This document shows positions 33,110-45,341 of a stretch of 64,000 bases of DNA, piece after piece (within the stretch, counting starts at the first letter, position 1; each line of letters starts with the position of its first letter). The stretch is from positions 62,001 through 126,000 of the forward strand of contig QANZ01013659.1 in the NCBI GenBank assembly GCA_003254925.1, read 5' to 3'. This DNA comes from Chamaecrista fasciculata. Lineage: Eukaryota; Streptophyta; Magnoliopsida; Fabales; Fabaceae. Made by a program: the position numbers and the translations under genes. The notes beneath the pieces are model-generated. The model saw only the letters and a program-made list of their open reading frames with translations. It was not told where the DNA came from and made no database searches.

Positions 33110-33924
33110 AAAAAATAATTACAGTAATTTTTTAATCGCATGGTTCACTGGGTAGGTAATTTTAGGACCACTATTGCATTGGAGCATCTTCCGGGAAGCG
33201 AACAGCGTCAATCCACTACTGAACAGGAAAATTCAACGTTTTCTTTGCAGCCTAAACGAGAGATTAATTAATTACTACTATATATTATGTTTTGAACGAA
33301 TTTGGGTTTTTTCTTTTTCATTTTAGTATTCTACTACTTTCACGAGGCTAATTAATATATTGGAATTAATTGTTGGGTCATCAGAAACGTCTGAAAAAGG
33401 TAAAGTTCTAAATGTAATAAAAACGGTAATCAATTACGACGTTCCATTATCTCCTACAGGAAAGAAAATAAAAAAACTTTCCATTCTGATTGTTGGCAGA
33501 CTCTGAATGAAGCAGTTTTGGTGTTTTGAAGATTACGGACACCGAAATTATCCCAAATCTGATGGATTGAAATTCCAAAAACGACTATTCAATTTGTGGG
33601 ACCCATCCCCTTTGAATAGACTCATACATACAATATGATTCATTGAAAATCAATATGCAATAACAATTATACTGTATATACATACAATAGCACGCACATT
33701 GTGACATATAACCTCCCTTTCAAGGCCATTCTTCGCTTTCTTTCACTCATTCTCAGCGATTTTTCTTACCAACGTATTTTCCATTTCACGCCTTTGGTAT
33801 AACGCCAAAACTCACGCTTTCTCCTCTTTCATTATTCTTCGTTTCTCTCTCTCTCTTTGTTCACAGCTCTTATCCGAGTCCGTGATGATCAGAGAGTGAT
33901 CGTCTTTTTTTGTTATTGAGTGAT
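33110..33924. other. upstream region of the At3g27210-like gene
   Basis: Single-copy-looking sequence. The last 200 bp are pyrimidine-rich (CTTTCTCCTCTTTC, CTCTCTCTCTC at 33846-33856), typical of plant leaders. TATA-like stretches occur at about 33664-33684 (ATACTGTATATACATACA). Confidence 0.4.
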
Positions 33925-36505
33925 ATGGGTTCTTGCGCTTCGGTATACAGAAACTCGGAGACGGACATGAAGTTCAGATTGTCGTTTGGGTCCAAAACGG
34001 AGAGGCTTGGGATTCCTCCGTCGCCTGTTAAGGAAAATTACATCAATGGCAACAACAACTTTCGAATCGACGATATCGCTCTTAAGTCTCAGCGTTCGCC
34101 GTCTCGGTCAACCACTAACTTCAGGGACTACGGTATGGTCCTTTTTCTTGAATCCTTGAACCAGTCGTACTTTATTTGATTAATCATTTATTTCATCGCC
34201 GGATTGTACATACTTTTTTTATTAATATATTTCTTGCTAGAGTGAACTCGACACTTTAATGAGTGTTTCTGGATGGGATTTCTTTTATCGTCCGATCTCA
34301 AGTGCTGTGGGGTCTTTTTAAGGCTTTGTTTATGTCATTATACATGTTAAGAAAGAAATCCAACCTATTTCCTTTTTGTTTCTTTTCCAATTTCTAGTGC
34401 TCTTGCACATGTCATGTTTCTCACTGTTATTGGTGTTTCTGTTCCATTTTTTTGGTCATCTGCGATTCATCCTCTTTTTTTTTCCCCGTTTTGAGCTTGT
34501 TGATTCGGTTCCACGGTGTGTTTATCGCTTATGAATCTGTTAATGAACGTGATGAATAGGGATGGTATGAAATATGAACACCAGCAATTATAAGAACCAA
34601 TAACAATCAACGGTAATTGTTCTGTTTAGTTGTCACATAATCTGCATAACTTTGTTACCTCCTTGTTTATTTGGATTAAGCATTCCAAGATACAGAAGTA
34701 CCTCTGCCTTCTTGCCATATGAATTTGCTGCTGAAACTTAATTCTTTGTAAATAAAAAGAATTAACTATCTATATCATTTACTTATGAAATGGGAACTGA
34801 CAACCAAGCAGCTAAGTTTCCTCGAAGATCATAATTTACAAACTGATCATTCTCTCTTTCTGCTGTTTGTGTTGGATTAGGAAATGAGGTCTACCACTCT
34901 ACGTAACTCACCAGATACCATTCGGATTAAATCTTTTTATTTAATATTCACTAACAATATTTGCCGAGCAACATATGTTTAGCTCACAGATGCTAAAACA
35001 ATACTAATATTGCATTCTGATAACCTCATTATGTCACTTTTCATTGCTTATGAATATGGTGATATGCTTCCTGTGGAACTGGTAGTCTAGTTTAGTACAA
35101 ATTGTATGGAAAATCGAAGTTTTCATGTCAGGTTTTGTAGTCTGATTGGATGGATGGACCGCAATAGGATAAGGACGAGTGAGTTATTATGAAGGAAGGA
35201 AGCTAGAGCTTTCAGTGTATTGAAGTTTGATGGAAGATATTTATGAACTGTAAAAGCTTGCTATGCATTAACAGAGAGATGAAGATAAAGTTGTCTTGGT
35301 GGTCCATTTGGCTATTAATGCCTTATTATATTAAGGATGAGAGATAATGGATCAGTGTTGAATGTGCAAGCCATATGTTATATGATCTGTCTTTTTTGAT
35401 CAGTTCTAACATTTTCTGATCTTCGTACACTCTGTTCTTTAAAATTTAATTGGACGACTAGAACATAAAGTGACTATACTAGTCAAGAGCTTATTTATTA
35501 TTTTTCCTGCTCCATTTATCTTTTATCCACCAATGTAAAAGCAAACTTGTCTGTTGGACTTATCTCCTTTCATTTGTCATTAATTCATTTGTTGAATTAG
35601 TTTTTCAAGTGTTGTGTTTTTAAAATTTTAGTTAGTTCTCACATGTCATACTTTCTGCTAGCAATTTATTTTAAAACGAGGGAGATTTCTATCTATGCAG
35701 GAAGCAAAGAGGAAACATTTTTTGACTCAAAGCCCTGGTTAGACTCAGATTGTGAAGACGATTTCTACAGTGTCAATGGTGGTAAGGATTTCTTTCAATG
35801 CATTTCCCTTTGGTACTTTTTTGCGTGAAGGATCAAATCAATACTTTACTAGTCAAGCTTAACAGTTAAAAGAAAAATATAGACTTGGTCTTCGAGTTGG
35901 AAGAGTTGGGTGTATCAATCAAACATTCAAGCCTGTGAACATTATTTGCCTCTTTACAAGTTTTTCTATGCAAATCCTATTCCTACAATCATCTTTGATT
36001 GTCTAATGTGTGTGTTTCATCTAATCCAGAGTTTACACCATCTCGTGGCAACACCCCTATTCACCACTCTTTTGGGACCCCCAGAGTGAATAAAACCCCT
36101 TTTGAGAATAGAAGTCCTGCTTCTATGACTGCACCATCTCCAACAGAGAAGAAAAAGAAATTGTTGGAGCTTTTTCGAGATAGTGTCCGAGATGATCATG
36201 AGCGTGATGACAATAACAACTCCTTAGGCATTCTTAACATGGACAATGCAAAGAAAGAAGGAAAGCCAATTATAAATGTGTCTCTTCCAAAATCTGCACG
36301 AAGCACTCCTTATAATATCTCAGGGACTAACTCTGTGTGTAGCAGTGCTGAAAGAACTTCAAATGCTGATGCTGTATCGTTTAGAGAGAAAACGGTGAAA
36401 TCTATGCAGGGCTGCCTTCCAAGTTTGTCTTCATGCCGTAGTTTCAGTGAGAGGAAAAGGAAGATGAGTCCTGCTCCTGCAGTAGCAGTCAATGGAAAGC
36501 CTTGA
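33925..36505 (+). CDS. At3g27210-like protein of unknown function (3 exons, 254 aa)
   Basis: Exons 33925-34132, 35701-35781 and 36030-36505 join in phase to 765 bp. I choose the Met at 33925, not the in-frame one at 33910, because it begins MGSCAS. Gly2 and Cys4 form a strong myristoylation/palmitoylation signal, and the family starts this way. Conserved blocks are GIPPSPVKE, FRDYGSKEETFFDS, CEDDFYSVNGEFTPSRGNTP (an acidic patch then a Ser/Pro-rich stretch) and PSPTEKKKKLLELFRDS. No enzyme domain is present; the protein looks mostly disordered and membrane-tethered. It matches the plant family named after Arabidopsis At3g27210 (from memory), whose function is not known. Confidence 0.88.
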
Positions 36506-37366
36506 ATCCACTTTGGAATCTGATGGAAATAAGTGTCTTCTTCTTTCTATATACCATGGAAGTTTAAGTCACCAAATGTCACTCTCATAGTATATATTAT
36601 ATACATATATATATCAAAGACTACTCTGTAAAGAAAACCGAAGCAAATATGAATTTGGCAGCATGTTAAACATAAGCGAAAGATGCATTCGCTAATGAGA
36701 TTTTGCTGTCATAAATCAAAATCTTTCCATGTGCTCAAGTGATAATCTCTTCTCGATTAGGTAATTTTCTCTTGTTACATTCTCGAGTGGTTTGAACTGG
36801 TAGGTACTGTTAACTGATGAAGGAAGGTACAAACATACACAATAATATCTCTTTTTAAGACAATAGAGACAATATCAGTGATCAATGATTAATAGTCGCA
36901 AAAGTGACTTGACAAAATTCCTTGAGAGCAAATGTCATTTTAGACACTAATGGCTAATAGTAGTGAATCAGGAAGTGCCAAGGACGAACAAGAAGATACT
37001 TGTATCGGTCTTCTATTCACCATTATACGACTTAATGATCTCACCTTAGGTTTTTTTTATCTGACTGTTACTTTCTAGAATTTTCCGAATAATCAAAAAT
37101 AAAATAACATTATTATATCTTCATGCTAATATTTGTTTATTCAGTTCAAAGATTTTAGTTCGGAGTGAAACAGTTTTTTATGTTATGACTACAAATAATT
37201 ACTCAATCAGTTTTATAGATTAGGTGACGATAAATTCTCTTCCAAGTTAGTAATAGTAAAAGATAAATCACGTCTAAGGATTATGTTTTGAACAAAATTC
37301 AAATCCAAAACCTTTTTTCAGAGAAAGTAAACCCAACTTTTTGCTTTATTTTTTCATAGAAACCCA
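36506..37366. other. 3' flank and intergenic, no gene
   Basis: 36506-36670 is the likely 3' UTR of the preceding gene. The rest is AT-rich, with nothing recognised up to the LINE duplication at 37367. Confidence 0.4.
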
Positions 37367-37377
37367 GCCTTTTGTTT

Positions 37378-39123
37378 TGTTTTTTTTTTTGGTCGGTAAC
37401 AAAGAAGGGGCAAGCCCAAGGCAAGCCCAAACACCAAAGGGAGACAAGAAGGTAAACCCAATGCAATCAACATAGCCTACGCACCCCAGGGCCCATACCG
37501 GGCCAGCAGATTCTAAGCCTCACAGAGGCCCACTAACCTCCAGGCAACACACGAGGAGGACACACACAAACGACACAATCCGGAAGCTTAGGCGTTTCGC
37601 CTGAAAGAAGAAGATTGCCAAACAAACTTATCCTCGAAGATTGCAGCTCTAATCTTGACTGGTGTAATCCAAGACCACGAACCAGGAAGAAACTCCGTCA
37701 ACGACATCTTGGCTGCCCGATCTGCAACTCTGTTTGCCGATCTTCTAATCCAACCAATGGAGAAACTCGGATTTCGCACTAACAGATGCTTGATTTCCAC
37801 CAAGGAAGCGGAAACCGACCACGGGAACGAGGGACTATTGCAAGCATCGATCAATTCTTTGCAATCCGATTCCACCTTCACATGAACAACACCAAGAGCT
37901 TCTGCTATCTGTAGCCCATAGAGCAGCGCATGGGATTCTGCTCCAGAGACGAATAGCATGCAATTCGCTTTGATAACCCGGTAAGTAAATTCCCCTCATG
38001 GTTTCTAACTACTACTGCAATGGCCCCTCTTGAGTTTTTTAAATCCGTAGCTGCATCCACATTGATCTTTATTTGGTCACGGGGAGGGGGGGGTCCAATT
38101 CAAACGTGAGGGGTCAGGAAAACCATTAGGCTCCTGCCGTTCCTTGCCAAGATTGATAGCATTCAAAAAAGCCATAGCATCCTCTTTAGCTTTTTCGATG
38201 GCGCAAATAGGATCCACCTTCCTCTGTTCAAATATAAATTTATTCCTGCCAACCCAGATCTGCCATAGTTGATAAAGAAACAGAGTGAAGAGATAGTCAC
38301 CGTTCGAGTGGGATTGCTTAATGATGCCCACCTTAGCCATGAACCAATCATTAAAATTTGAGTGATCTGAAAGAGAGTCACTCCACTGAAAAGAACTCCC
38401 ATACCACACTGCTTTTGCCCACTCACATCTAGTAAATAGATGTAACGAATCCTCATCCGCCATCTGACATATGAGGCACCTAGTATCAGACCCAGCCCTT
38501 CTCCTGACTAAATTTGCCATCGTAGGGATAGCATTTGATACCAGACGCCAAATAAAATGATGAATTTTTGGTTGCACTCTTGCCTGCCAGATTAATCTCC
38601 ATACTGAGTTGTTCCCATTCGATTCAGAGGAAGAGGGAATAGTAGACCCTTTAGCATCAGTCCACGCCAGATGGTATCCAGATTTAACTGTGTACAACCC
38701 ATTCCGAGTGTATGGCCAGATGGGGGTATCCCTAGGAAGATAGGGATTAATTTGTGTAGCAAAGACCTTCCCAGCCATCTCTCTAGGTAGGATACTCAAA
38801 ACTCTCCTCTCATTCCAAGATCTGCCATCATCCTTCAAGAGAGTCTTAACAACCAGAGGACTCTGATTCACTTCATTGCTCCAAGCCCTGCTACCGTCCT
38901 GAATCCACCTATCATTGAAAACCTTTACATTCTCTCCATCTTTGATTAACCAGGCCTTATATTTATTGATGAAGTCTCGACCCTGTATGAGACTTTGCCA
39001 TGCCCACGAGGCAAGCCTTCTTCTCTTTGCCTCCCAAATGGAACAATTAGGAAAGTAAATACTCTTTACTAGCCTACTCCAGAGGGCATCCTGATTTTGT
39101 TCCAGTCTCCACACCTTCTCTTT
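37378..39123 (-). mobile_element. 5'-truncated L1-type LINE with 11-bp target duplication
   Basis: Flanked by GCCTTTTGTTT at 37367-37377 and 39124-39134. The minus strand ends ...GTTACCGACC plus poly(A) (T run at about 37380-37391). It encodes the C-terminal part of a plant LINE pol. A 345-codon frame (39114-38077) contains the zinc-binding reverse-transcriptase-associated domain (KIHHFIWRLVSNAIPT, CLICQMADEDSLHLFTRC). A separate frame, 37959-37588, holds an RNase H domain (AESHALLYGLQIAEALG, ESDCKELIDACNS, WIRRSANRVADRAAK). The reverse transcriptase and endonuclease are missing, and the RNase H frame is shifted. Dead-on-arrival copy. Confidence 0.88.
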
Positions 39124-39398
39124 GCCTTTTGTTTCACTTTCACAATCATATATTCATTTTATTTTTGTTTGTGCTTAGTTGAAAACTTTAAATGTTTGTA
39201 CCAGAAAAAAACTTTAATATGGGTCCATACAAAATGTGGGTTTTTTGGGCCTGGTTAAAATTGCGGATATGGGCCTTTTAGGTCTTGGACTCTTGGGTAT
39301 TCCGCCCACCCTGCAAATTCTATCGGGAGCCTGTATGCCTCCCTCATCTTGACCATTTCCCAAGCCACTTCCCGAAAAAAAAAGGAGCATTTTTCTTG
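39124..39398. other. short intergenic spacer
   Basis: Nothing recognised beyond the LINE target duplication. Confidence 0.4.
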
Positions 39399-39788
39399 GG
39401 CCAAAATCTCAAATTGGTCCCTTATGTCTGTGGTAGATTTTAAATTGCTCCCTAATGTTTCATTTGTTGATTGTTTCAGATTGGTCTTACATATTTTCAC
39501 AATTTTTTAAATTAGTCCCAAACAAATTTTCGATACTCGGTTTGACCTTATTTACTAACGATATCAACTGAGAAAAAAAAAATTCTTCAAAAGTTAACAA
39601 TTAGCACATAGTTTTGAACTCGACGCATTTGGACTTGAAATGAGAGAGCTATGACTAGCTTCGCTTGTTTGACTATGAAACGAGTTACCCACTTTCGAGA
39701 CTCGATTTGATTTCGTTTGTTGGAGGTTCTATAAGTACTTGTAAAAATAAACTTGTAACTTTGAATTCGCCACATTCAAACTTGAAAC
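39399..39788. mobile_element. Mutator-like MITE, right end cut off by an LTR
   Basis: Starts GGCCAAAATCTCAAATTGGT like 2235-2734 and shares the interior (TTGTTTGACTATGAAACGAG, GACTTGAAATGAGAGAGCTA). It stops at ACTTGAAAC, directly followed by TGTTGGATTATTTC of an LTR. Confidence 0.65.
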
Positions 39789-40309
39789 TGTTGGATTATT
39801 TCTATCAAATAATCCTAATTGTGGATTAGCACTAATCACAAGAGTTAATTTTAAATATATTATAAATGTATATTAAGTTACCAGTTTATGATTTAAAGGA
39901 CTGTCTAATTATTGGATCCGACCATGTTTCAATTATGGGTGTGAGTCATTCTGTGATATGTCAGTCTGACTCTTAGCTCATTCAAGGAAAGGGCTCAACC
40001 TGCGAGATTGCCTTGAACTATCAGTGTCCTATCCTATTGGTTATCATGTTCCCCTATCACCCATATCACTTTTTATCAATATTTTAATAGACTCTTTTTC
40101 TTATAAATAAGCTGATATGTGGTGGAGAGGGAGTGTACCAAACTACAAGCAATCTTAGCAGGTTGTGAGCTTTCTCTCTCTAGCTGGTGCATGCATTATT
40201 ATTTCAGGGACTAAACAGTGCAGTTTTTCAGCATGGGTTTTAGCTCAATCTCATATATGATTTAGATTTCTCTCACTGATCTAAATCCAACAAATGGTAT
40301 CAGAGCTTG
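39789..40309 (+). mobile_element. LTR (504 bp) plus tRNA-primer site, element stub
   Basis: The LTR runs TGTTGGATTATTTC ... CTAAATCCAACA (39789-40292), with TG...CA ends. Two bases later is TGGTATCAGAGCTTG (40295-40309), the primer site for initiator methionine tRNA used by many plant copia elements. About 75 bp of possible leader follows. No gag/pol or second LTR is seen, so it is a stub of a plus-strand element. Confidence 0.75.
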
Positions 40310-40387
40310 TGTTCTATGTTTATCTTGCTAAAAAATTATTGTTTGAGTGCTGAAAATCGTGCATGATGAACCCTAAGTTTTGCATGT

Positions 40388-40682
40388 TTTGATACTTGAA
40401 ATCTGATTAACTTTGCTTATTTGATCATGAAACGAGAAGTCTACTTTTAGGACTAATTTGACCTCATTTGTTGACGACTCCAATTGGATAGAGAAAGTAC
40501 TCTTCGAGAACAATACGTAGCTCTAAACTCGTCACGTTTGAACTTGAAACAAGCCATATTCAATAGTTGGGACCAAAATGAAATATTTTGCAAATATTTT
40601 AGACCAATTTGAACATTTTGAAATATAATGGACCAAAATAACCATTATGACATACATTTAGGACCAAAATGACCCTTTGACC
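40388..40682. mobile_element. partial Mutator-like MITE (right part)
   Basis: Ends ...ACATTTAGGACCAAAATGACCCTTTGACC, the same terminal repeat as 44793-45332, and shares its interior (GTACTCTTCGAGAACAATAC). The left end is missing, replaced by the LTR stub. Confidence 0.6.
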
Positions 40683-41419
40683 CAGTAATTTTTAACCATA
40701 AGTACAAATCTTAAATTCCAATATAATTAATCACTTCGGTTTTACTATATAGCTATGAGATAAATTTTTTCATTTTTTTTTATAATGTAGATATATCAAA
40801 TCAACCTCATTATAGTAAAAAAATAATTAATAATAGAAGCTGTGATTTCCCAATATCTATGTATTAAAATACCTACAACTTTATGTGAAGGTAATTAATC
40901 CCCTTCCATCCTTCTTTATTCTCTTTGCTTATGTACCCATACTAGTACGTAGTACGTAGTAAGTACCTTAATCTGTACACACCATATCCTCCATAACTCC
41001 CGCCGGACTTTACAGTACTCACCTTGATTTCAAATTATGTCTCTCTTCTTCTTCCTTACCCATGATCTCAATGTCACAAAACCCCTTCTTCTACTACATA
41101 CCCAGAAATTAACTCTCAATATGCATCGACAAAAGGAAAAAAAAGGAAACCAAATTAATTTAATACATCTTTCCTCATTTTGTTCTTTTCAAAGGGAAAT
41201 GTAACGGGCAGAGAAAAGAAGTAAAGAACAGAGGAAGAGAGAGAAATATAATAAAACGTTACCCTTTTAATAACCATAATCAATACTATCCATGTTCTCT
41301 GTTTCATTTCATCCATCCTTAGCTTCTTTTTCTTCTATATGTGTATATATATATATATGTATACATTATACACTAACCCCTCAGTCTCACTCACCCCCAG
41401 AAATAACTAACCATTAATT
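40683..41419. promoter_or_regulatory. upstream region of the lipase gene
   Basis: No other gene seen. A TATA-rich segment at 41335-41370 (GTGTATATATATATATATGT) lies about 60 bp upstream of the ATG at 41420 and could hold the core promoter. GA-rich sequence lies at 41220-41245. Confidence 0.35.
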
Positions 41420-42033
41420 ATGGGTCCTCTGCTAGTAATTTCAATTTGTGTTTTGGTGATAGTATTAGTATTAGCAGGCGAGTCTCATTCAGCATTCGCT
41501 TTAAGGAGGTTTCGCCGCCGTAGCCCACGATCTTCTGTAATTTCAGGAGATGATGGAATATGTGCGTCTAGGGTCCTCGTCTATGGCTACAAATGTCAAG
41601 AACTTCATGTGAGAAATTAATTCATTAATTAATTAATATATCCCATTTCATTTCAAGGCCTACATGTGTGTGATGAACTGATGATTACTACTTGTTAGTT
41701 AATTTCTACGTAATTTACAGGTCACAACCGAAGATGGCTACATTCTTAGCCTGCAGAGGATTCCAGAAGGCAGAGCAGAGTTAAACCAAACAGGGACTAA
41801 AAAGCAGCCAGTCATTTTACAACACGGAGTATTTACGGTAATTAAGTAAATATATAATTGAGTCACTCATATATATATATAAGTTTAATTTCCAGTTTCA
41901 CTGAACTATATATATATACACACATTAGTAAGTTAGTTAATTATTATTACCATGATGGAACCAGAAATATCATCTATACGAGTATCAAGGTGCTTCACGA
42001 AAGTGACAAGTAATATTACATTACATTATGGCT

Positions 42034-42073
42034 CTCCTTTAAGTTCATATTTTTTTTTGTCATAAATTCATAA
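42034..42073 (-). mobile_element. possible micro-retroinsertion
   Basis: TAAGTTCATA and TAAATTCATA (9 of 10) flank T-rich sequence ending GTCA. Weaker than the other examples because the repeats are short and imperfect. Confidence 0.3.
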
Positions 42074-42282
42074 TAAAATGCGTGAGTGACGCTCAAATTA
42101 ATGTGGGGTTGGACTGCTTAAGACTTAAACGACACACTTTGCAGGGTAAACGACGACATACTTAGTTTGAAAAAGCAGCATTAAATTCATCGTAAAAAAA
42201 TATATATATTTTGATGAATGGGGTGTGTTCCGGGATCTTCGGACCTTGATGTCGTAACTTTCTGTTACCATACAATACAAGG

Positions 42283-42312
42283 CTTTTTTTTTTTTTTTTT
42301 TTTTTTTTTTTC
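42283..42312. repeat. poly(T) tract in lipase intron 2
   Basis: About 28-30 T in a row, 65 bp upstream of exon 3. It may be part of the polypyrimidine context or a retroposon tail. Confidence 0.8.
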
Positions 42313-42559
42313 TAAAAGAATTCAATTCCGCGTGGTTGATGAGAGTAAATTAAAACGACGTGGGATTGAGTTGCAGGATGGGATAACATGGCTTGTGAAT
42401 CCTCCAGAAGAAAGCCTACCATTCATTATGGCTGATAATGGCTTCGATGTGTGGATCTCTAATGGCAGAGGAACCAGATATAGCCAAGCACATACCTCTC
42501 TCGACCCCTCTAGCTCGGTGTGTTTTTCCTTTTAATTTGTTGCTTGGAATTTAATTTTA

Positions 42560-42828
42560 GGGTAAATTACACTTTGGTATCATATTCTTTGCACCATTAA
42601 CATTTTGGTATCCTGTTGACATTTTGGTACCATATTTTTTGCACCGTTAACACTTTGGTACCCTTAAAAAGATATAATAGGGTAACAAATTGTGAAAGAA
42701 TAGGGTACCAAAGTGAAATCGATCCATAACGGTGCAAAAAAACAGGGTACTAAAATGTCACTTTTGAAAGAACAGGATACCAAAGTGAAATCAATCCATA
42801 AAATAGGGTACCAAAGTGTAATTTATCC
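42560..42828. mobile_element. foldback Mutator-like MITE in lipase intron
   Basis: GGGTAAATTACACTTTGGTA at the left and TACCAAAGTGTAATTTATCC at the right, flanked by a perfect 9-bp duplication TTAATTTTA (42551-42559, 42829-42837). Same family as 32681-33109 but shorter inside. It lies between exons 3 and 4 and does not touch their splice sites. Confidence 0.85.
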
Positions 42829-43420
42829 TTAATTTTAATTTTCAAGGTAACATTTTTTTAAAAAAAATGATTATTAATTTGTCATATATATGCATGCAAA
42901 AAATGGCAGGAGTATTGGAATTGGTCTTGGGATGAACTGGCTAGCTATGATTTACCAGCTGTTTTCGATTATGTGTTCAACCAAACAGGGCAGAAGAGTC
43001 ATTACGTTGGCCATTCTCAGGTACATTCAGATTCAGTCAGCGGGTGATTTGTAAACTAAAATGATCTATTTGATAATTATGGGCGTGTTTGGCAGGGAAC
43101 TTTGATAGCATTATTATCGTTTTCAGAGAGGAGGTCGTTGAACCGAGTGAAATCAGCAGCCTTGTTGAGCCCCATTGCCTATTTGAGCCACATGACCACT
43201 AAACTTGGTAATTTTGCTGCTAGGTTCTTTCTTGGTGAGGTATGTACAATATAATACCTGATCGATCATCACACACTAATTTATAGGGGAGACACAATTA
43301 ATTAATTAATTAATTAATTAGCTGATTCATTAAGTTATTTATGTTTTGCCAAACAGATCACTCGCCTATTGGGTTTGGCGGAATTGGATCCCAAAGGGTA
43401 AGAACATATATATTAGATCA

Positions 43421-43832
43421 AAAGTGTAAATTTGGTTCCATATCTCTTGTTCAATTCTTAATTTAGTCTTATATTTTTTTGTTGCAGTTTTGGTCCTATA
43501 TCTTTGAAAAATGTCCCAATTTTAGTCTCATATCATTTTTTGTCTCGTATTTTGTAGTCAAGTTGCAAAATTAGTTCGATATCTTTGCAAAACGATCAAC
43601 CATCTAAATTTGACCACTTCTGTAAAGATATGTGACCACTTCTAAATCTAACTCAAAGATATAGGACCAATTCTGCAATTAACCTAAAAATATGGGACCA
43701 AATCTACAACAAAAAAATATATGAGACCAAATTAGGACTTGACCCAAAGATATGAGAACAAAAGTGCAACAAAAAAATATATATGACCAAATTGAGAACT
43801 GAGCAAAAGATATGGGACCAAATTTACACTTT
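43421..43832. mobile_element. MITE-like inverted repeat in the disrupted lipase intron
   Basis: AAAGTGTAAATTTGGTTCCA at the left pairs with TGGGACCAAATTTACACTTT at the right, and pairing continues (ATATCT..TTCAATTCT.AATTT). A relative lies at about 52563-52848. Target duplication not seen. Confidence 0.6.
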
Positions 43833-44656
43833 GTTCCGGGAACAGGGGGTTCGTACTCGGAGGTCCAGAGCAACAACAGATAAATCACAGAAAACAACAG
43901 ATAAACAGCAATAAACTATTACCAAAGTAAATGACAACAATTAAACAAGATATTAGAATAATTCTTGGGAAGTTCTCGTCAGGGAAGAAGTAAAGCATTA
44001 AGAACAAGCACCGGCAAGACAAGAGAACTTAGTGCAAAAGTAAATGAGAGTNAAAAAAAAAAAAACTTTGACTTGTTTTGTTTCTTTTGTGTCAAACAAC
44101 GTAACTTGTTTACAACAACATGCTTTGAATTGACTCATTCAGGTCCTAATTGCTGCCTCAATTCCTCCACTGTTGATCTGGCCGTGAAGAATGAACCTCA
44201 GCCAACATCAACAAAGAACTTGATCCACTTCTCTCAAAGTAGTGAAGATAAAAAAATTTCACTTCTATCTAATTAATCAATAATCATCATAAATTTTGAT
44301 ATTTTTTATTTTTGGTTGTTGTTGTAGCTGTTAGAGACGGTATTGTGGCGAAATACAACTATGTGAACCCAGAGGACAATATGATGCACTATGGACAAGA
44401 ATTCCCTCCCATTTATAACCTATCCAACATTCCTAAAAACCTACCTCTGTTTCTTAGCTATGGAGAGAAAGATGCACTCTCAGATGTTCTTGATGTTGCT
44501 CACTTACTTGAAGACCTCAAGTCCCATGATGTACATAAGCTAAAAGTTCAAAAAATCAAGAACTATGCTCATGCTGATTTCATCTTTGGAGTCAATGCCA
44601 AAAGCATTGTGTACAATGATGTTATTGCATTCTTCAGGCGTCATCGATCAGCTTGA

Positions 44657-44783
44657 TTACTAATGCAAAACAGAGTTTTAAACTGCATTAATTAGATTAT
44701 GATCAGTGAGTGATAAGTATCAGTGTATCACCCTGGAAAATAGTTATATATCTAGTTGTCTCCTTTTCTTATCTCTTCTTTTA
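44657..44783. other. likely 3' UTR of the lipase gene
   Basis: AT-rich 3' flank between the stop codon and the next MITE. Confidence 0.4.
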
Positions 44784-44792
44784 TTTTATTTT

Positions 44793-45332
44793 GGTTAAAG
44801 GGTCATTCTGGTCCTAAATGTATGTTCTAATATTCATTTTGGTCCATTATGTTTCAAAATGTTCAAATTGATCCTAAATATTGACAAAATGTTTCATTTT
44901 GGTCTCAAACTATTGAATATGACTTGTTTCAAATTCAAACATGACGAGTTTAAGGCTACGTATTATTTTCGAAGAGTACTTTCGTTATCTAGTTGAGACC
45001 GTCAGCAAATGAGGCCAAATTGATCCTAAAAGTAAACCACTCATTTCATGGTCAAACAAGAAAGTTGATTATGTTTTTCTCGTTTCAAATTTGAATAGGA
45101 TGAATTCAAAGCTACGAGTTCCTCTTAACAAGTCCCTTGAACTTAAAATGAGAGACGAAAGAAATATGACCAAATTCAATAGTTTAAGATTAAAATGAAA
45201 CATTTTACCAATATTTAGGGACCAAAATGAAACATTTTGCCAATATTTAGAACCAATTTGAATATTTTGAAACATAATGGACCAAAATGAACATTAGGGC
45301 ATACATTTAGGACCAAAATGACCCTTTGACCT
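44793..45332. mobile_element. Mutator-like MITE, 540 bp
   Basis: Left terminus GGTTAAAGGGTCATTCTGGT; right terminus reverse-complemented GGTCAAAGGGTCATTTTGGT. The arms pair over about 90 bp. A perfect 9-bp duplication TTTTATTTT (44784-44792, 45333-45341) flanks it. The interior is related to 2235-2734 and 40388-40682. No transposase. Confidence 0.88.
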
Positions 45333-45341
45333 TTTATTTTT

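Larger units (their letters stand above)
41420..44656 (+). pseudogene. acid-lipase/triacylglycerol lipase-like gene lacking one internal exon
   Basis: Recognisable exons are 41420-41608, 41721-41837, 42377-42517, 42910-43020, 43096-43239, 43357-43397, 44143-44238 and 44328-44656. The protein has a signal peptide and belongs to the acid-lipase alpha/beta-hydrolase family (LIP1/LIP2/MPL1-like). It shows VTTEDGYILSLQRIP, LQHGVF, DNGFDVWISNGRGT, the nucleophile GHSQG (split over an intron), and a catalytic Asp (YGEKDALSD) and His (YAHADF). Exon 6 ends in phase 2 after DPKG, but the next exon (PNCCLNSSTVDL) needs phase 1. The roughly 25-30 codons that homologs have here (a Cys-containing segment) are absent from 43398-44142. 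That interval holds a MITE, unknown insert sequence and an N at 44052. It is either a broken gene or an exon lost at a bad join; all other exons are clean. Confidence 0.75.
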
